Assembly (NCBI GenBank): GCA_902464115.1
Contig: CABQIF010000019.1
Location: 1 to 23,021, forward strand
Source of the DNA: an uncultured Ruminococcus sp.
GTDB lineage: Bacteria > Bacillota > Clostridia > Oscillospirales > Ruminococcaceae
Length of the DNA stretch: 23,021 nucleotides
Reading direction: 5' to 3'
Within the stretch, counting starts at the first letter, position 1. The number at the start of each line of letters is the position of its first letter. Both the position numbers and the translations under genes were made by a program. Below the pieces are notes generated by a model that saw nothing but the letters and a program-made list of their open reading frames with translations, was not told the origin of the DNA and did no database searches. This document shows positions 1 to 7,498 of this stretch, in pieces.

Positions 1-293
1 AAGAAAGAAATCTATCTATCTTAGATGCAACCAGTAAAAAGATTCCAACGCTGATAGAGATTCAGACGTTTGCAGAACAAGAGGGGCTTTGCGTGGATGT
101 CCAGAAGTTTTATGATTACTATACGGAAACGGGCTGGATGACGAAAAATCAGCAGCCCATTACCAACTGGAAAAGCACCCTGCTCTATTGGAATCAATCC
201 GAGGGAACACCCCACAAAAAAGCAAAACAAGAAGAGCCACGCTCTGAAAATGCCGACATCTACGAAAGCCTGATTGGACGGGTGATTCTTTAA
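1..293 (+). CDS. C-terminal fragment of phage/plasmid-type replication protein (partial)
   Basis: The reading frame is open to the left edge (first complete codon at base 3) and stops with TAA at 291-293, so only about 96 C-terminal residues are present. The visible part carries the pattern P-T-L-x-E-I-x-x-F followed by K-F-Y-D-Y-Y-x-x-x-G-W and ending N-W-K-x-x-L-x-x-W. That pattern recurs at the C-terminus of phage replisome organiser or DnaD-like replication proteins and related helix-turn-helix phage proteins. A Lys/Glu-rich tail follows. I infer a prophage or mobile-element origin; the catalytic or DNA-binding part lies outside the window. There is no complete copy to compare. A GTG codon at 93 is in frame but lies inside the conserved block, so it is unlikely to be the real start. 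Family assignment is by motif memory only. Confidence 0.6.
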   Translation, partial: ERNLSILDATSKKIPTLIEIQTFAEQEGLCVDVQKFYDYYTETGWMTKNQQPITNWKSTLLYWNQSEGTPHKKAKQEEPRSENADIYESLIGRVIL

Positions 294-307
294 ATGCATA
301 TAAAACC

Positions 308-348
308 ATCCGCACCGGAACGTCACCTGCTCCGATGCGGATTTTCTC
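308..348. terminator. Bidirectional intrinsic terminator
   Basis: A 12-bp inverted repeat (308-319 against 331-342, one mismatch) with an 11-nt loop is followed by a T-rich stretch on the plus strand and by GGTTTTATA on the minus strand. It sits between two convergent genes, the left-edge fragment and the GNAT gene, and probably ends both transcripts. Confidence 0.7.
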
Positions 349-361
349 TTATCAGATTCGT

Positions 362-622
362 TTACTTGGCGTGCTTCTCCAGCCAGTGCTGGGCATACGA
401 ACACGTTGCTGTAACCGTTCCGCCCTGTTCCTGAATCGCCTGCACCGCAAGTTCCATCAGCGTTCCGGCAACGCCCTGCCCCCGCAGGCTGTCGTCCACA
501 AACGTCCGCTCAATGCAATAGACCTTCGGCTCTACCTCCGGAAACAAAATCTCTGCGATTCGCTCGCCGGCTTCGTTCTCCAGATAAATTTCATGTGCCT
601 TTTTCTGATATGATTTTTGCAT
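362..622 (-). CDS. Small GNAT-family N-acetyltransferase (YjdJ-like)
   Basis: An 86-residue protein of the short GNAT class (Acetyltransf_CG type), which transfers an acetyl group from acetyl-CoA to an unknown acceptor, probably in the cytoplasm. The acetyl-CoA pyrophosphate-binding loop is visible as R-G-Q-G-V-A at about residues 47-52. The C-terminal signature C-S-Y-A-x-x-W-L-E-K-H is typical of this family, where the Cys-Ser-Tyr segment lies in the active-site region. The length matches the usual 85-100 residues, so the gene looks complete. The ATG at 622 is preceded by an AGGAGG ribosome-binding site at ideal spacing. A weak -10 (TAGAAT on the minus strand, near 650-655) lies upstream without a clear -35. 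It stands alone, convergent with the left fragment and divergent from the oxidoreductase. The substrate cannot be predicted. Confidence 0.88.
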   Translation of the reverse strand: MQKSYQKKAHEIYLENEAGERIAEILFPEVEPKVYCIERTFVDDSLRGQGVAGTLMELAVQAIQEQGGTVTATCSYAQHWLEKHAK

Positions 623-715
623 CTCGCATTCCTCCTTTTTCTATCTTTGATTCTATCACAAGTTTAGCCGGAATTCTTGTAAAAAAGAAAAAAAATTTGA
701 AAACCACTCATTTTG

Positions 716-744
716 TTGACAACGTTCCGAAAATATGCTATAAT
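716..744 (+). promoter_or_regulatory. Sigma-A promoter of the FAD oxidoreductase
   Basis: A perfect -35 TTGACA (716-721) and a perfect -10 TATAAT (739-744) are separated by 17 bp, with a TGC extension before the -10. Transcription should start near 751, leaving a leader of about 175 nt. The 13-mer TGCTATAATAAGC (736-748) recurs exactly at the CobW-like gene promoter (17195-17207). Confidence 0.9.
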
Positions 745-750
745 AAGCTT

Positions 751-926
751 GTTTGGCAATCCACAAAAAATCAGACGAATTTTACAGTTTTTTTGTGTAG
801 CAAGCCAAAATTGTAACTTTGTTTGCCCATCCACAAAAATAAACCATGATGTTCTATCCCGAATACAGGGAATGTGGAGGAAAACAAAAATCAAAAAATG
901 TCTATCAAATTAAGGAAGGTATCATC
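751..926 (+). promoter_or_regulatory. Long repeat-bearing 5' leader of the FAD oxidoreductase
   Basis: No convincing protein-coding gene occupies this stretch. Two imperfect 20-nt direct repeats (751-770 and 821-840, both containing ATCCACAAAAA) lie 70 nt apart. The first can pair with 789-808 (T-rich, then GCCAAA). The second holds TCCACA (830-835), complementary to TGTGGA (873-878), enclosing a small TCCC/GGGA hairpin. A ten-codon ORF begins at 898 and its stop overlaps the start of the main gene (ATGA at 927-930), although its own ribosome-binding site is poorly spaced. The arrangement suggests an RNA leader that can switch pairing, but it matches no riboswitch class I recognise. Confidence 0.4.
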
Positions 927-2489
927 ATGAAAAACGTAGTGATTATTGGTGCAGGGCCGGCAGGGTTGACCGCAGCCTATGAACTGCTCCAGCGTGCCCC
1001 AAAGGATTATTCTATCACCATCTTAGAAGAAAGCAATGCCATCGGCGGCATCTCGAAAACCGTAAAATATAAAAATAACCGCATGGACATCGGCGGACAC
1101 CGGTTCTTCTCCAAAGACCAGCAGGTTATGGACTGGTGGCAGAAGATGATGCCACGTCAGGGCAAGCCGTCGTTCGATGACATCAAGCTGCATCGGGAAA
1201 AGAAACTCGCTGCCGGCGGCCCAGACCCGGAAAAAACCGACCGTGTTATGCTGGTGCGGAATCGGGTTTCCAGAATTTATTACAAGCATAAGTTCTTTGA
1301 CTATCCGGTTTCCCTAAAGTGGGATACCATCAAGAACATGGGCTTCGCTACCACCGTTGCAGCCGGATGCAGCTACTTGAAGAGCACCATCGGCAAAAAG
1401 GAAGAATCCTCTCTGGAAAACTTCTATATCAATCGTTTCGGCAAAAAGCTGTATTCCATGTTCTTCGAGGGCTACACCGAAAAGCTGTGGGGTCGCCATC
1501 CAAGAGAAATCTCCGCTGACTGGGGTTCGCAGCGTGTCAAGGGCTTGTCCATCACTGCCGTGATCAAGGATATGTTCTCCAAGCTGAATCCGAATAAGAC
1601 CAACCGCAAGGTGGAAACTTCCCTGATCGAAGAATTCTATTACCCGAAGTATGGTCCGGGTCAGCTCTGGGAAATCACCGCTTCCGAAATCGAAAAAATG
1701 GGCGGCAAGATTCTCATGAACAGCGAAGTTACCAAGATTCACACCGACAAAACCGGAAAGATTCTCTCCCTGACTTACCAGCAGGACGGCAAGGAACAGG
1801 AAATTGCAGGCGACTTGTTCATCTCCTCCATGCCGCTGAAGGATTTGGTGGCTGGTATGAATGACGTTCCGAACAACATCGCAGCCATTGCCAAGGGTCT
1901 GCCGTATCGGGATTTCGTCACCGTTGGGTTGCTGGTTGACAAGCTGAACCTGAAAAACGAAACCAACATCAGAACCCTCGGCAACATCGTTCCGGACTGC
2001 TGGATCTATGTACAGGACGTTGGCGTGAAACTCGGCCGTATCCAGATCTTCAACAACTGGTCACCGTACATGGTCGAAGACCCGGAACACACCGTTTGGA
2101 TCGGTCTGGAATACTTCTGTGCAGAGGGCGACAGCTTCTGGAACATAGACGACAAGGCTTGCATCAACATGGCAATCAAGGAACTCGTTTCCATGGGCGT
2201 GATCAGCTCGCCGTCGGATGTCAAGGACTCCCACAGAGAAAAGGTCAAGAAAGCTTATCCGGCTTACTTCGATACCTATGCACAGATTGATGACCTGATT
2301 GCCTATCTGAACCAGTTTGAAAACCTCTACTGTGTCGGCAGAAACGGTCAGCACCGTTATAACAACATGGATCACTCCATGGCAACTTCCTTTGAAGCAG
2401 TCGATAACATTATTTCCGGCAAGAAGGACAAGAAGAACATCTGGTCAGTCAACACCGAAAAGGAATATCACGAAGAAAAGAAAAACTAA
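927..2489 (+). CDS. FAD-dependent oxidoreductase, protoporphyrinogen oxidase / UDP-galactopyranose mutase-like
   Basis: A 520-residue flavoprotein of the NAD(P)/FAD-dependent amine-oxidase-like superfamily. An N-terminal Rossmann dinucleotide-binding motif G-A-G-P-A-G is at residues 8-13, with the ribose-binding acidic residue E34 at the end of the second strand. The second conserved block I-G-G-I (39-42) and D-I-G-G-H-R-F-F (54-61) follow. Near the C-terminus a V-G-R-N-G-Q-H-R-Y-N-N-M-D-H block looks like the FAD-closing motif of this subfamily. Such proteins occur beside glycan or cell-wall genes, but the substrate is unknown. The start was chosen at ATG 927, preceded by AAGGAAGG; an in-frame ATG at 846 lacks a ribosome-binding site and precedes the FAD motif by an unlikely 27-residue tail. 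It is monocistronic, with its own promoter and terminator. The convergent downstream gene encodes a large membrane protein that may also act on the envelope; this link is only positional. Confidence 0.82.
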   Translation: MKNVVIIGAGPAGLTAAYELLQRAPKDYSITILEESNAIGGISKTVKYKNNRMDIGGHRFFSKDQQVMDWWQKMMPRQGKPSFDDIKLHREKKLAAGGPDPEKTDRVMLVRNRVSRIYYKHKFFDYPVSLKWDTIKNMGFATTVAAGCSYLKSTIGKKEESSLENFYINRFGKKLYSMFFEGYTEKLWGRHPREISADWGSQRVKGLSITAVIKDMFSKLNPNKTNRKVETSLIEEFYYPKYGPGQLWEITASEIEKMGGKILMNSEVTKIHTDKTGKILSLTYQQDGKEQEIAGDLFISSMPLKDLVAGMNDVPNNIAAIAKGLPYRDFVTVGLLVDKLNLKNETNIRTLGNIVPDCWIYVQDVGVKLGRIQIFNNWSPYMVEDPEHTVWIGLEYFCAEGDSFWNIDDKACINMAIKELVSMGVISSPSDVKDSHREKVKKAYPAYFDTYAQIDDLIAYLNQFENLYCVGRNGQHRYNNMDHSMATSFEAVDNIISGKKDKKNIWSVNTEKEYHEEKKN

Positions 2490-2520
2490 CTGGCTGGTTT
2501 CATTTTCATTTTCATTCTAT

Positions 2521-2564
2521 AAAAACAGCAGGGTACATCGGTTGGATGTCCCTGCTGTTTTTTT
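2521..2564. terminator. Strong bidirectional intrinsic terminator
   Basis: A long stem (AAAAACAGCAGGG paired with CCCTGCTGTTTTT, extended inside by ACATC/GATGT around a GGTTG loop, one bulged T) is flanked by A and T runs. It lies between convergent genes, so it should terminate both the oxidoreductase (plus) and the large membrane protein (minus). Confidence 0.92.
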
Positions 2565-2610
2565 GTTCGCATGTCAAACTGTGTGATTCGTCGTCAATGT
2601 AAGTCTTTTC

Positions 2611-5109
2611 TTATCTCCAAAATACAAAAATTTCTTTCCAAGTGTTCCAGATGGTCGGATGTGCCTTGAACAGAGAAACGTTCTCTCCAGAGGCAATCAA
2701 AATACACAGACACACGACGACCGTTCCCACCATTGCCGCTGCAATCACCTTTTCGCTGACCCGTGCCAAGCCGGCATGATAGGTTTTCAGCAAGGATGGC
2801 ACTTGCAACAGCAGAATCGTGGAGAGGACACTCAAAATCACTAAAATGTCCAGTGCATACCGCAGAATCACTCCTGCCATGCTGAAATCGACCCATGCCA
2901 ACGCAACCGCTAACACTGCAATCATCGCAAGAATCACACGACGAATGAAGCCGGAATGCTTCCGCTTCCAACGCTTCCAAACAAACGGGAAACTCAATGC
3001 CCCTAACAGAACTGATGGCAGCGTGAATGCTCCAATCGTTCCCTCGACATACAAATACATCTGTCGGTTTGCAATGTTGGAATACTTTGTCCGCAGGAAT
3101 GGGAAATCATTCAGCTGGTCGAGTCCGCCGAAGAAGTAAACGGCAATCGCTGCCGGCAGGCGGGAAATCGTAATCCGGTTGGCGGCAGTGTTGTCTACTG
3201 TCATCTGATAGATCGCCCCGAACTGGAACGGGTCGTCAAACCGGATTTTGTTGTACCACATAATGGTGATTGCTCCGGCTGCAACCGGAATCAGATAGCA
3301 AGCGGCACTGGTGATTTTTGCGGAACGTTTGAGGTCTTTCCGGAACAGCAAGTGCAAAAATACTGGCACTAAAATCAGGACATAAAGCAGCATATTCGGA
3401 CGGGAGGCGGCGGTAATCACCGTTCCAATTGCACTGACTGCCAGCAGGACAAACCGCTTCCAGTTCCCCCGTTTCTTTACGGTGTATGGAGAAATCGGCA
3501 TCGGAGCTTCTTCCTGTTCCGGCGGTTCTCCGTCACCCTGCTGAGCACGTTGCAGCGATAATTTCCGCAGCTGCTTGGTCGTCCGGACGGCATAACTGGA
3601 ATCCATCGCTGCAAAGCCCATCCAGAGCGACAGGAATAGCCCAAACATGCCCGTTAAAATGCAGAGATAATAGCGGTCGCTGTAGTTCAAGCCAAACAGC
3701 ACGCCGCTTCCTGCCACGGCAGAAACCAGCCCCAGCAATAACAAAATCAATGGCGGCCGTTTGCAGAACTTCCGCACCAGCGTCAGAATCAAGCCGAACA
3801 ATGTCACAATCACTGCCTCTGTCATAATGCAATACGCCCAGTTCAGCGGCAGTACGTTCCCCGTCAGCTTGTAATACGGCACATACAGCAGGGCAACCGG
3901 TGCACAGCCAAAGTAACAGTAATACTTCTGGTTGTAATACGCATAGTCCCAGCGGTAATCAACGCCCTCTCGATTCGAGTTGTCATATGGTGTTTCCGAT
4001 TGCAGCAACTCTTCCGATGGTGTTAAGTCCATGTTGGTCTGTCCCTTTTCCCAGGCATCCAGCGTCATCGCATAGACGTTGTTGATGTCAATGGGTTCAC
4101 TGATGGGAAGCGGCTCTAAGTCCGGCACACGGAACGCTAACACGCTTGCCATGCAGCCGAACAGCGTCACCAGCACGGCAAGGTTGTGTTTCCAGCTGTG
4201 TGCCTGATAGCGAATCTTCCAGACGTGGAACTGCTTGCAGGCTGTCAACACCAGTGCAATGATGACAATCAAAAAGAATCGTGCTGCGGAAAACTGATAC
4301 GGAACAGCGGTGTGGAACGTCCCGTTGTGCAGCACCAGTGCAGCGTTCACATCTGTAAACTGCAACTGCACGGTATGTAAGGTCTGATACGGCAGCATCG
4401 AAAACCGGATGCTCGAATACGTTCCAGTTCCCTGCGACTTACCTGCCTGTTCAAACCGATTGCTCAAGTTGTCGTCCTTGATGGAGCAACTCACATTATA
4501 ATATTGATCTTCTCCGTCAATATTCAGAATCAAATAGCGAAAATCCGGATTTTGTTCCAAGTTGGAAAACGTCAGCGTACAGTTTCCGGAAATCTGAATG
4601 GTATCATCAACAATCTGTGCTGCCGAAGAATCGTCAATTTCCGCCTGCGACAGCACCAAATCCGTTGTTTCCGGATGGGTGGTGAAGCTGGTGTAATGAA
4701 ACACAAAGCTTTCCAGCACAAATACCACGCCGGCAATCCATGCGGCTTTCCGCAGATAGTTCCGCAGGTTGGAGGGAGTGTTCCGTCTGGAAAACGCCGT
4801 TCCCAAGCCAACGAGCAGCAGCGTGACGAGCAGCGGAGCGACTGCAAACGGCTGGTTGTCCGCATCGAAAAATGCGATTGCAATGCCCCGCAAAACGAAC
4901 AGCAGTATGATTTCCAAAACCGTTGTGATTCCGCACTTGACCCAATGAGAAGAAGCAACTGTTTCTTCATCCCCCCTTACAAAGTAAGCAATCGCATATA
5001 GAATGAGATTGCAAAAAATGGGAAATAACAAATAGAGTATCATAACAGTCAATGCATCCTTTCCAAGACATTGACGCATCACACTCTTTATAGGATAGCA
5101 GAATTTCAT
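2611..5109 (-). CDS. Large polytopic membrane protein, GT-C glycosyltransferase-like
   Basis: About 830 residues with a dozen or more hydrophobic segments. After three N-terminal helices there is a polar, beta-rich block of about 130 residues that is probably outside the cell. A second outer loop contains D-Y-R-W-D-Y-A-Y-Y and K-Y-Y-C-Y-F-G-C-A-P-V-A-L-L-Y-V-P-Y, a Tyr-rich pattern seen in bacterial membrane-embedded GT-C glycosyltransferases and related uncharacterised proteins. A Gln/Glu/Pro-rich cytoplasmic linker precedes the last helices. Such enzymes use polyprenyl-phosphate sugars, but no catalytic acidic motif can be assigned with certainty. The start is uncertain: GTG 5148, ATG 5109 and ATG 5079 are all in frame and none has a good ribosome-binding site; 5109 is a compromise. 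It lies 84 bp (45 bp from GTG 5148) after the WYL regulator with no terminator visible, so co-transcription is likely. Confidence 0.68.
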   Translation of the reverse strand: MKFCYPIKSVMRQCLGKDALTVMILYLLFPIFCNLILYAIAYFVRGDEETVASSHWVKCGITTVLEIILLFVLRGIAIAFFDADNQPFAVAPLLVTLLLVGLGTAFSRRNTPSNLRNYLRKAAWIAGVVFVLESFVFHYTSFTTHPETTDLVLSQAEIDDSSAAQIVDDTIQISGNCTLTFSNLEQNPDFRYLILNIDGEDQYYNVSCSIKDDNLSNRFEQAGKSQGTGTYSSIRFSMLPYQTLHTVQLQFTDVNAALVLHNGTFHTAVPYQFSAARFFLIVIIALVLTACKQFHVWKIRYQAHSWKHNLAVLVTLFGCMASVLAFRVPDLEPLPISEPIDINNVYAMTLDAWEKGQTNMDLTPSEELLQSETPYDNSNREGVDYRWDYAYYNQKYYCYFGCAPVALLYVPYYKLTGNVLPLNWAYCIMTEAVIVTLFGLILTLVRKFCKRPPLILLLLGLVSAVAGSGVLFGLNYSDRYYLCILTGMFGLFLSLWMGFAAMDSSYAVRTTKQLRKLSLQRAQQGDGEPPEQEEAPMPISPYTVKKRGNWKRFVLLAVSAIGTVITAASRPNMLLYVLILVPVFLHLLFRKDLKRSAKITSAACYLIPVAAGAITIMWYNKIRFDDPFQFGAIYQMTVDNTAANRITISRLPAAIAVYFFGGLDQLNDFPFLRTKYSNIANRQMYLYVEGTIGAFTLPSVLLGALSFPFVWKRWKRKHSGFIRRVILAMIAVLAVALAWVDFSMAGVILRYALDILVILSVLSTILLLQVPSLLKTYHAGLARVSEKVIAAAMVGTVVVCLCILIASGENVSLFKAHPTIWNTWKEIFVFWR

Positions 5110-5193
5110 TTCCAGTATGGTTTTATTTTTTGAATAAAATCTGAACACTTGGGATTTTTCACAACATTTCTGTAAAATCTGCCCGCACTGCCA

Positions 5194-6117
5194 TCAAACA
5201 CCGCCTGCATTTTCATCATACTTTTTCAGGATTTTTCGCAGGGTTTCTGTAAAGTCTGCCCGTGCCTCCGGTGGGGCTAAAATTTCCGCCTGTTCGCCGT
5301 ATGCCAATAATCGCCAATACAATGCCTGCAAATCCTGCCAGCAGACCGACACCAACAGGCTGCCGTCCGGTTCCGTCTGGAGGGCTTCTGTTCCGAAGTC
5401 ATCCATCACTCGCCACTTCACCGCTGCGGAAAACCGCACCAGCACGGGAACGGCTACCTCTTCCGGTGGCATGGGGGCGGGCGTGTATGCCGGCACACTG
5501 CGAGCGGCTCGCTGCTCCGGCTCGATCTGTAAATCCGTGATACGTGTCAGCTTAAACAGCCGATAATCCTGCCGCAGATTGCAATAGCCCCAGACATACC
5601 AATGCCCCCACTGGAAAATCAAGTGATAGGGTTCGATTTTACGGGAGGTCGTGCCACTTGGGGCAGAATAGGAAAACGAAATCTTGTGATTCTGTTCCAG
5701 TGCCGCTTGAATCTGTTCGATTTTCTGGGAAACCGCTCCGGAATCCCATGCGGAGAGGTCAATCAAAACCGGATGCTCTGCCGGAATCGTCTTGGCGGTC
5801 GATACAGAGAGTTTCTCCATCAGCTGCCGATAGCGATGCGTGCCGCTGATGCTGTCCAGACTTTGCAGCCCTGCAAGAATCGCCTGCATTTCGCTTTGCA
5901 GCAGGACTGTTTTATCCAGCTTGTAGCCCTCCATAATGCGGATACCGCCGTTTCGCCCCTTCTCGGTCACAATGGGAATTCCTGCACAGCATAGGGCATC
6001 CATATCCCGTAAAATCGTGCGGTGGGATACCTCGAACTTCTCCGCCAGTTCAAACGCTGTGACCTGCTCCTGTTGCAGCAACACGGAGAGAATTCCAATC
6101 AGTCGGTCAATTTTCAA
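5194..6117 (-). CDS. WYL-domain transcriptional regulator (YafY/DeoR-like HTH)
   Basis: A 307-residue regulator. Residues 1-60 form an HTH_11/DeoR-like DNA-binding domain (F-E-L-A-E-K-F-E-V-S-H-R-T-I-L-R-D as helix-turn-helix). A linker helix region follows, and a WYL domain spans roughly residues 135-205. The signature triplet reads W-Y-V at 173-175, with the downstream R-L-F-K-L (186-190) typical of WYL ligand pockets. A C-terminal WCX extension completes the usual architecture and length. WYL domains are thought to sense nucleotides or other small ligands. Translation starts at TTG 6117, chosen because AAGGGGGAG lies 5 nt upstream and the protein begins directly with the conserved K-I-D-R-L. 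Only 22 bp separate it from the anti-sigma gene and 45-84 bp from the membrane protein, suggesting one transcript. Targets are unknown. Confidence 0.88.
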   Translation of the reverse strand: MKIDRLIGILSVLLQQEQVTAFELAEKFEVSHRTILRDMDALCCAGIPIVTEKGRNGGIRIMEGYKLDKTVLLQSEMQAILAGLQSLDSISGTHRYRQLMEKLSVSTAKTIPAEHPVLIDLSAWDSGAVSQKIEQIQAALEQNHKISFSYSAPSGTTSRKIEPYHLIFQWGHWYVWGYCNLRQDYRLFKLTRITDLQIEPEQRAARSVPAYTPAPMPPEEVAVPVLVRFSAAVKWRVMDDFGTEALQTEPDGSLLVSVCWQDLQALYWRLLAYGEQAEILAPPEARADFTETLRKILKKYDENAGGV

Positions 6118-6139
6118 TCTGCTCCCCCTTTTCTCTGTA

Positions 6140-6793
6140 TCAGTGGATTTGTGAAACCAGTGTTTCCAACTCGTCCACCGTCAAGCCGTCCTCTGACGTA
6201 ATCGAATGTGCATATCCGCCATCCGTCCATTCTGCCACGAAAATCAAATCGCCATTCTTCCGGACGGCAACCGAAACGCCTGCAATCGTCTGTGTTTCCT
6301 CGCTGTCATAAATGTTATAGTCGCCGCTGATGGAGTCTGTTCCAACGCCTTTCCGAATCCGCAAGCCCTCGGCTTCGCTTGCATCTTCATAAATCACCTC
6401 AATCAAATCCCCCTCGATTGCCTGAATGACAGTGTGGTCATATACCCCATAGGCATCCGGAGCATCCAGCGAAAAGCCAGCGATGTCCGCCGCTGCCTGT
6501 AGCGTGGCACAGGGAATGAATGGGTTGGGAATCTGCACGTTTTCTTCGGTCGTGGCTGGCTCTGTCTGCGTGGTAGAGGGCGTAAGATGTGACTTGTTTC
6601 GTTCCTGTTGAATCAAAATCCCAGACGTGAGCACAATCCCTGCACAAACTGCCACGGCAATGTATTTCATCCAACGGTTGGAAATCTGCTTCTTGGTCTG
6701 TTTCATAGGCTGTTCCTCCGCTTCTAATAAATACGGGTCGTCGATGTCCCCGATGGCATGCAAAAGCCGTTTGGCTGCTTCTCTGTCTTTCAT
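6140..6793 (-). CDS. Membrane-anchored anti-sigma-like protein with DUF4367-like outer domain
   Basis: 217 residues. The N-terminal cytoplasmic segment holds A-I-G-D-I-D-D-P-Y-L-L-E-A-E, a pattern frequent in clostridial anti-sigma partners (I-x-x-I-D-D-x-x-I-x-E-A). One transmembrane helix covers about residues 43-61. A Thr/Pro-rich linker (about 70-85) leads to an extracytoplasmic domain ending W-T-D-G-G-Y-A-H-S-I-T-S with L-T-V-D-E-L near the C-terminus, resembling DUF4367. The ATG at 6793 overlaps the sigma factor stop as ATGA and is preceded by GGAGGGG, so the two are translationally coupled. By analogy with other sigma/anti-sigma pairs it should hold the sigma factor at the membrane until an envelope signal arrives. 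A longer reading frame reaching upstream to 7039 exists but lies inside the sigma gene and is not credible. Confidence 0.78.
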   Translation of the reverse strand: MKDREAAKRLLHAIGDIDDPYLLEAEEQPMKQTKKQISNRWMKYIAVAVCAGIVLTSGILIQQERNKSHLTPSTTQTEPATTEENVQIPNPFIPCATLQAAADIAGFSLDAPDAYGVYDHTVIQAIEGDLIEVIYEDASEAEGLRIRKGVGTDSISGDYNIYDSEETQTIAGVSVAVRKNGDLIFVAEWTDGGYAHSITSEDGLTVDELETLVSQIH

Positions 6794-7350
6794 ATCGAAA
6801 TCCCCTCCGTTTCGAGTGCTGCTTTCAGTTTCGTTCTTGTCCGCAGCAGTATCATTTTCACTTTGCTCTCCCCGATGCCTTTTTTCCGGGCAATCTCTGC
6901 AATCGAATCCAGATACCAATACCGCTGTACAAATACGATTCTGGTTGCTCTTGGCAGCTGCTGCAAAAACGATTGCAAGCATGCCTGTAGAGCCGCTGCA
7001 TCGGCTGCCTGCTCCACGGAGTCGTTCGCCGGAATACATTCTGTCAACTCATCCAGTGCCAAATCTACAGCGTTTCCGCCATGTTTTGCGGCATGGTTTC
7101 GCTCCCAGAAATGCAGGGCGAGGTTTCGGGTGATTTTCCCGAGAAATGCTTTCAGAGAGTGCGGACGATTGGGCGGAATTGCCTGCCACGCTTTCCAGTA
7201 GGTTTCATTTTCGCATTCCTCTGCATCCTGCGGCTGTGCGAGAATGCGGTAGGCAATCGTATAGCAGTAGGTTCCGTATTGCTGCTTGGTCTGTTCCAGT
7301 GCCGTTTCTGAACGGGAGAAATATAAATCCAATAGGGCTTCTTCCTGCAT
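6790..7350 (-). CDS. ECF-type RNA polymerase sigma factor
   Basis: 186 residues, the usual size of an extracytoplasmic-function sigma factor. Region 2 is visible as D-A-E-E-C-E-N-E-T-Y-W-K-A-W followed by F-L-G-K-I-T-R-N-L-A. Region 4 carries L-P-R-A-T-R-I-V-F and the helix-turn-helix S-I-A-E-I-A-R-K-K-G-I-G-E-S-K-V-K. It would redirect RNA polymerase to stress or envelope promoters, probably including its own. The start is ATG 7350, with AAAGGTGG 8 nt upstream; the in-frame GTG at 7362 would sit inside that ribosome-binding site. Its stop overlaps the anti-sigma start by 4 bp. It heads a minus-strand run that continues through the anti-sigma, the WYL regulator and the membrane protein. Confidence 0.88.
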   Translation of the reverse strand: MQEEALLDLYFSRSETALEQTKQQYGTYCYTIAYRILAQPQDAEECENETYWKAWQAIPPNRPHSLKAFLGKITRNLALHFWERNHAAKHGGNAVDLALDELTECIPANDSVEQAADAAALQACLQSFLQQLPRATRIVFVQRYWYLDSIAEIARKKGIGESKVKMILLRTRTKLKAALETEGISI

Positions 7351-7396
7351 GGTATCCACCACCTTTCACTTACATAGACCGGATTCTCGCTGATTG

Positions 7397-7424
7397 GGTC
7401 ACATGATTTTGCAAAAAAGTTTCC
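7397..7424 (-). promoter_or_regulatory. Candidate ECF-dependent promoter of the sigma operon
   Basis: On the minus strand a GGAAAC followed by a T run (7419-7424) lies 16 bp before GTGACC (7397-7402). The -35 part resembles the GGAAC/TGAAAC element of many ECF promoters; the -10 does not match CGTC or CGTA well. No good sigma-A promoter is visible in this gap, which fits autoregulation, but the call is tentative. Confidence 0.35.
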
Positions 7425-7430
7425 GGAACG

Positions 7431-7476
7431 ACAAAAAAGACTGGAGCAGACTTCTGTATCCTCCAGTCTTTTTTGT
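7431..7476 (-). terminator. Intrinsic terminator of the phosphofructokinase gene
   Basis: A perfect 16-bp inverted repeat (7431-7446 and 7461-7476; core AAGACTGGAG/CTCCAGTCTT) with a 14-nt loop and flanking A/T runs lies just after the pfk stop on the minus strand. It insulates the sigma operon from pfk transcription. Confidence 0.92.
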
Positions 7477-7498
7477 TCATGATATGCTTGGATAAAAA

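Noticed and set aside
846..926. Upstream ATG extending the FAD oxidoreductase by 27 residues
   Set aside because: No ribosome-binding site; the Rossmann motif begins properly from ATG 927, which has AAGGAAGG.
751..926. Known riboswitch in the oxidoreductase leader
   Set aside because: No conserved core of any riboswitch class I know could be recognised, so it is listed only as a structured leader.
6794..7039. Upstream extension of the anti-sigma gene
   Set aside because: It lies in the sigma factor gene in another frame; ATG 6793 gives the classic ATGA overlap with a good ribosome-binding site.
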